From: CAYGZM01 sp964354365
Lineage (GTDB): Bacteria; Planctomycetota; Phycisphaerae; Sedimentisphaerales; Anaerobacaceae
Length of the DNA stretch: 7,220 nucleotides
Assembly (NCBI GenBank): GCA_964354365.1
Contig: CAYGZM010000173.1
Span: 1 to 7,220 of the forward strand
Direction: 5' to 3'
Part shown: positions 5,343-7,220 of the stretch, one piece after another
Numbering within the stretch: the first letter of the stretch is position 1
Layout: every line of letters begins with the position of its first letter
Translations under genes and position numbers: made by a program
Notes under the pieces: model-generated
The model's input: only the letters and a program-made list of their open reading frames with translations
Told to the model about the DNA's origin: nothing
Database searches by the model: none

Positions 5343-5394
5343 AACCGTATCTTTTTTGTATTTCTAACCTGTTTTACAGTAAGAGGTTACGGTT
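5343..5394 (+). other. Nested inverted repeats upstream of fliK
   Basis: The outer pair is AACCGTA (5343-5349) and TACGGTT (5388-5394). The inner pair is TAACCT (5365-5370) and AGGTTA (5384-5389). CTGT-TTT-ACAG (5369-5379) lies inside. Outer and inner pairs share two bases, so they could stack or compete. This is a possible structured leader or binding region ending about 53 nt before the fliK ATG. Confidence 0.35.
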
Positions 5395-5447
5395 TTGACG
5401 AGACCCGGGACCAGAGACTGGTACAGTGATTGCTAAACCACTGGTAT

Positions 5448-7154
5448 ATGGATATCGGTTTGTTGATAAGTGCGTCCGTTCCCGACGTTACGGCTGTGCC
5501 CGGCCTATTGCAACCGGCCCAGGCACGCAGTCCCAGGGGCTATGGGCCGGAGTCATCTGACCACGCCGGCGCCGTCAATGACCCACAGGGATTAACGCCC
5601 GATAACCGTTCGACGGATGCCCCCAAACGAGCTGCCGCCGAACCGGCTCAGGATTTCAGCCAGGCGCTTGAGAAACAGATGAAATCGAAAGGGCCGCAGG
5701 AGGAGTGCAATCCAGCTATGCCCGAGGCAAAGGCCCCCTCCCCTGATACGACGCCTGCCCCTAATGGCGTTGCTGTGAGCCAATCGCCGTGCGCTTCGCC
5801 GGATGCCTCCGCAACAGTCCCTGTCGCACCCGGCAAAACGGCCGCCCAATCAGCCGATTCGCCTCAACCTCGGGAAGGGGCGAAGGCCCCGACGCAGGTT
5901 GCCCCATTGATAGACGGGTCCAACGCTTCCCGGCTTGCGAATCTCACCGCCAATCCTGCCGCCAAAACCAGCGTGAAGTCGTCGCCGACGGCCGCCGAAT
6001 CGGCCCAAAAACACGTCGAATCCGCCGTTAGCCAGGGCCAAACCGCGTTTAAGACCCCGCTGCCGAGCCCGCTTGAACAACCGCTTGGGCCTGCCGCCCA
6101 GTCTCAGGAGGGTCCGCAAGTCCGGCAAATACCGGCAGCCAACAAGGCGCCCGTGGGCCAGGAAGGCGGGGCCGCGGAAGCGGACACTAAGCGATTATCG
6201 CCCGAATCTCTTGCCAAAGACGGCACAAAGGCCGTAACCGGTGAAAAGTCGGTTGATTGGGTCAAGCAGAATGTCTCGAATGCTCTACCGGGGCAGGACA
6301 ATCAGGCACTGGTCAAAGAGGGTGCTTCTGACGCGAAACCTGGTCCAAAAGCATCTGCGACTGCCCTCGCAAAGGCCGATGGCAAAGCCGATGCAGGCCC
6401 GAATAGCCAAACGCTCTCGGATTCGCCCAATGGCAGCGGCAGGGAAACCGGACTTGGCGAAAAAACTCTTTCCGGTGACTCTCTTCTCCAAAAACTCAAT
6501 GCAACCCTGGTTCAGACGGCCACAAGCCAGGCGAATACCCGCGATAATAAGGCGCCTGACGGCAGCCTTGCCCAGGGATCCGAGCAGATCGCCGCCCGGA
6601 ACAGCCCCCGTATTGCCCTCGTGGAGCAGCCTTTCAATGCTTCGCAGGGCGATAGGACAGCGGGCAATGCCTCCTCCACCAGTGTTTCTGCAAGCGTCAG
6701 CGAGCAGATTCAGGAATCTCTAAGGACATCCTTAGCTCGGCCCGACCAGCAGATTACCATTCGCCTCAATCCGCCGGAACTCGGCAACGTTCTCATAAAG
6801 TTCCAGGAGCAGGACAGCCAAATCACCGGCGTCCTGGAGGTGAACAAGGCGCAAACAAGGGCCGAAATACAGCAGGCGCTGCCGGAAATAGTGCGAAATC
6901 TCCAGGAGCTGGGTGTCAACATAAGACGCCTTGAAGTCGTCCTGACCAACGAACAGGGGCGGCAGGCCCTCAACGGCGAATCCGCATCGCCACATCAGGA
7001 TAACTGGCCTGGCTGGCAGGGCTACCCGAATCCCAATACACAGGCGGGAAGCGGGGGTGTGAACGACTTGCTTGTAAACGAGGGCGGCTACGCTGAATTT
7101 ATAGGACGTAACGAGGCCTTCATCACCGACAAATCGATTGATATGTTCGTTTAG
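5448..7154 (+). CDS. fliK: FliK, flagellar hook-length control protein
   Basis: From ATG 5448 this is a 568-residue protein. The first two thirds are Ala/Pro/Gln/Ser/Lys-rich and look disordered, as in FliK rulers. The C-terminal part is the Flg_hook (FliK C) domain: QITIRLNPPELGNVLIKFQEQD, where NPPELG falls at about residues 441-446, then ITGVLEVNKAQTRAEIQQALPEIVRNLQELGVNIRRLEVVL. This domain acts on FlhB to switch export from rod/hook to filament substrates. A TTG at 5430 directly after a stop in the same frame gives a 574-residue alternative. Neither start has a clear ribosome site, and I prefer ATG. It stops at TAG. It is divergent from flgB, whereas fliK commonly lies downstream of fliI/fliJ. 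Confidence 0.88.
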   Translation: MDIGLLISASVPDVTAVPGLLQPAQARSPRGYGPESSDHAGAVNDPQGLTPDNRSTDAPKRAAAEPAQDFSQALEKQMKSKGPQEECNPAMPEAKAPSPDTTPAPNGVAVSQSPCASPDASATVPVAPGKTAAQSADSPQPREGAKAPTQVAPLIDGSNASRLANLTANPAAKTSVKSSPTAAESAQKHVESAVSQGQTAFKTPLPSPLEQPLGPAAQSQEGPQVRQIPAANKAPVGQEGGAAEADTKRLSPESLAKDGTKAVTGEKSVDWVKQNVSNALPGQDNQALVKEGASDAKPGPKASATALAKADGKADAGPNSQTLSDSPNGSGRETGLGEKTLSGDSLLQKLNATLVQTATSQANTRDNKAPDGSLAQGSEQIAARNSPRIALVEQPFNASQGDRTAGNASSTSVSASVSEQIQESLRTSLARPDQQITIRLNPPELGNVLIKFQEQDSQITGVLEVNKAQTRAEIQQALPEIVRNLQELGVNIRRLEVVLTNEQGRQALNGESASPHQDNWPGWQGYPNPNTQAGSGGVNDLLVNEGGYAEFIGRNEAFITDKSIDMFV

Positions 7155-7220
7155 CTCAATCCTAACCCGCATATTTCACGGGGGTGGCGGGCCTTTGGAT
7201 TTGGGTGCATTTTGAGTTGT

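Larger units (their letters stand above)
5040..5447. promoter_or_regulatory. Divergent intergenic region between flgB and fliK
   Basis: This 408-nt stretch has no convincing gene; the frames crossing it have no family resemblance and overlap the promoter. Its flgB side holds the sigma-54 promoter, paired direct repeats and a 13-nt palindrome. Its fliK side holds a 14-bp perfect palindrome and nested inverted repeats. No clear sigma-54 or sigma-28 promoter for fliK was found by eye. Confidence 0.6.

Noticed and set aside
5229..5429. Small plus-strand open frame ending just before fliK
   Set aside because: It has no recognisable motifs or ribosome site and lies across palindromic regulatory sequence.
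7155..7220. Possible terminator after fliK (CCCGC at about 7166 and GCGGG at about 7187)
   Set aside because: The stem is only 5 bp with a 16-nt loop and no T-run follows. The tail also shows no convincing start of a next gene.

Overview
This window is a core flagellar basal-body and switch locus from a flagellated bacterium of moderately high GC content. The phylum cannot be fixed from the sequence. The short repeat rich in GATACTGG/GATACTCG and the general style of the proteins suggest a Planctomycetota-like (Phycisphaerae-type) genome, but that is a weak impression.

Layout: a minus-strand operon runs from about 5079 leftwards off the window edge, in the canonical order flgB, flgC, fliE, fliF, fliG (twice), fliH, then the first 35 codons of probable fliI. 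Gaps are mostly 4-16 nt, with larger spacers between flgB and flgC (79 nt, holding a strong hairpin) and between fliE and fliF (85 nt, holding a repeat element). A 408-nt region (5040-5447) separates flgB from fliK, which is transcribed divergently on the plus strand. That region contains a consensus-perfect sigma-54 promoter for the operon (TGGCACG-N4-TTGCT, 5105-5090), two identical 10-bp direct repeats two helical turns apart upstream of it, and several palindromes.

How the genes work together: FliF forms the MS ring, FliE and the rod proteins FlgB and FlgC join it to the rod, and FliG mounts on the FliF tail as the rotor/torque layer. FliH and FliI drive type III export, and FliK measures the hook and switches export specificity.

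Unusual points: (1) There are two consecutive fliG genes. The first has only the N and middle domains. The second is full length and collinear with FliG but has an in-frame TAG exactly at the M/C junction, so on paper the operon encodes N-M, N-M and C modules as three polypeptides. TAG is the normal stop of five other genes here, so genome-wide UAG reassignment is unlikely. (2) A 58-bp element is present twice at 54/58 identity, once in the fliE-fliF spacer and once inside fliH, where it is translated in frame. (3) fliK lies head-to-head with flgB instead of downstream of fliI/fliJ.
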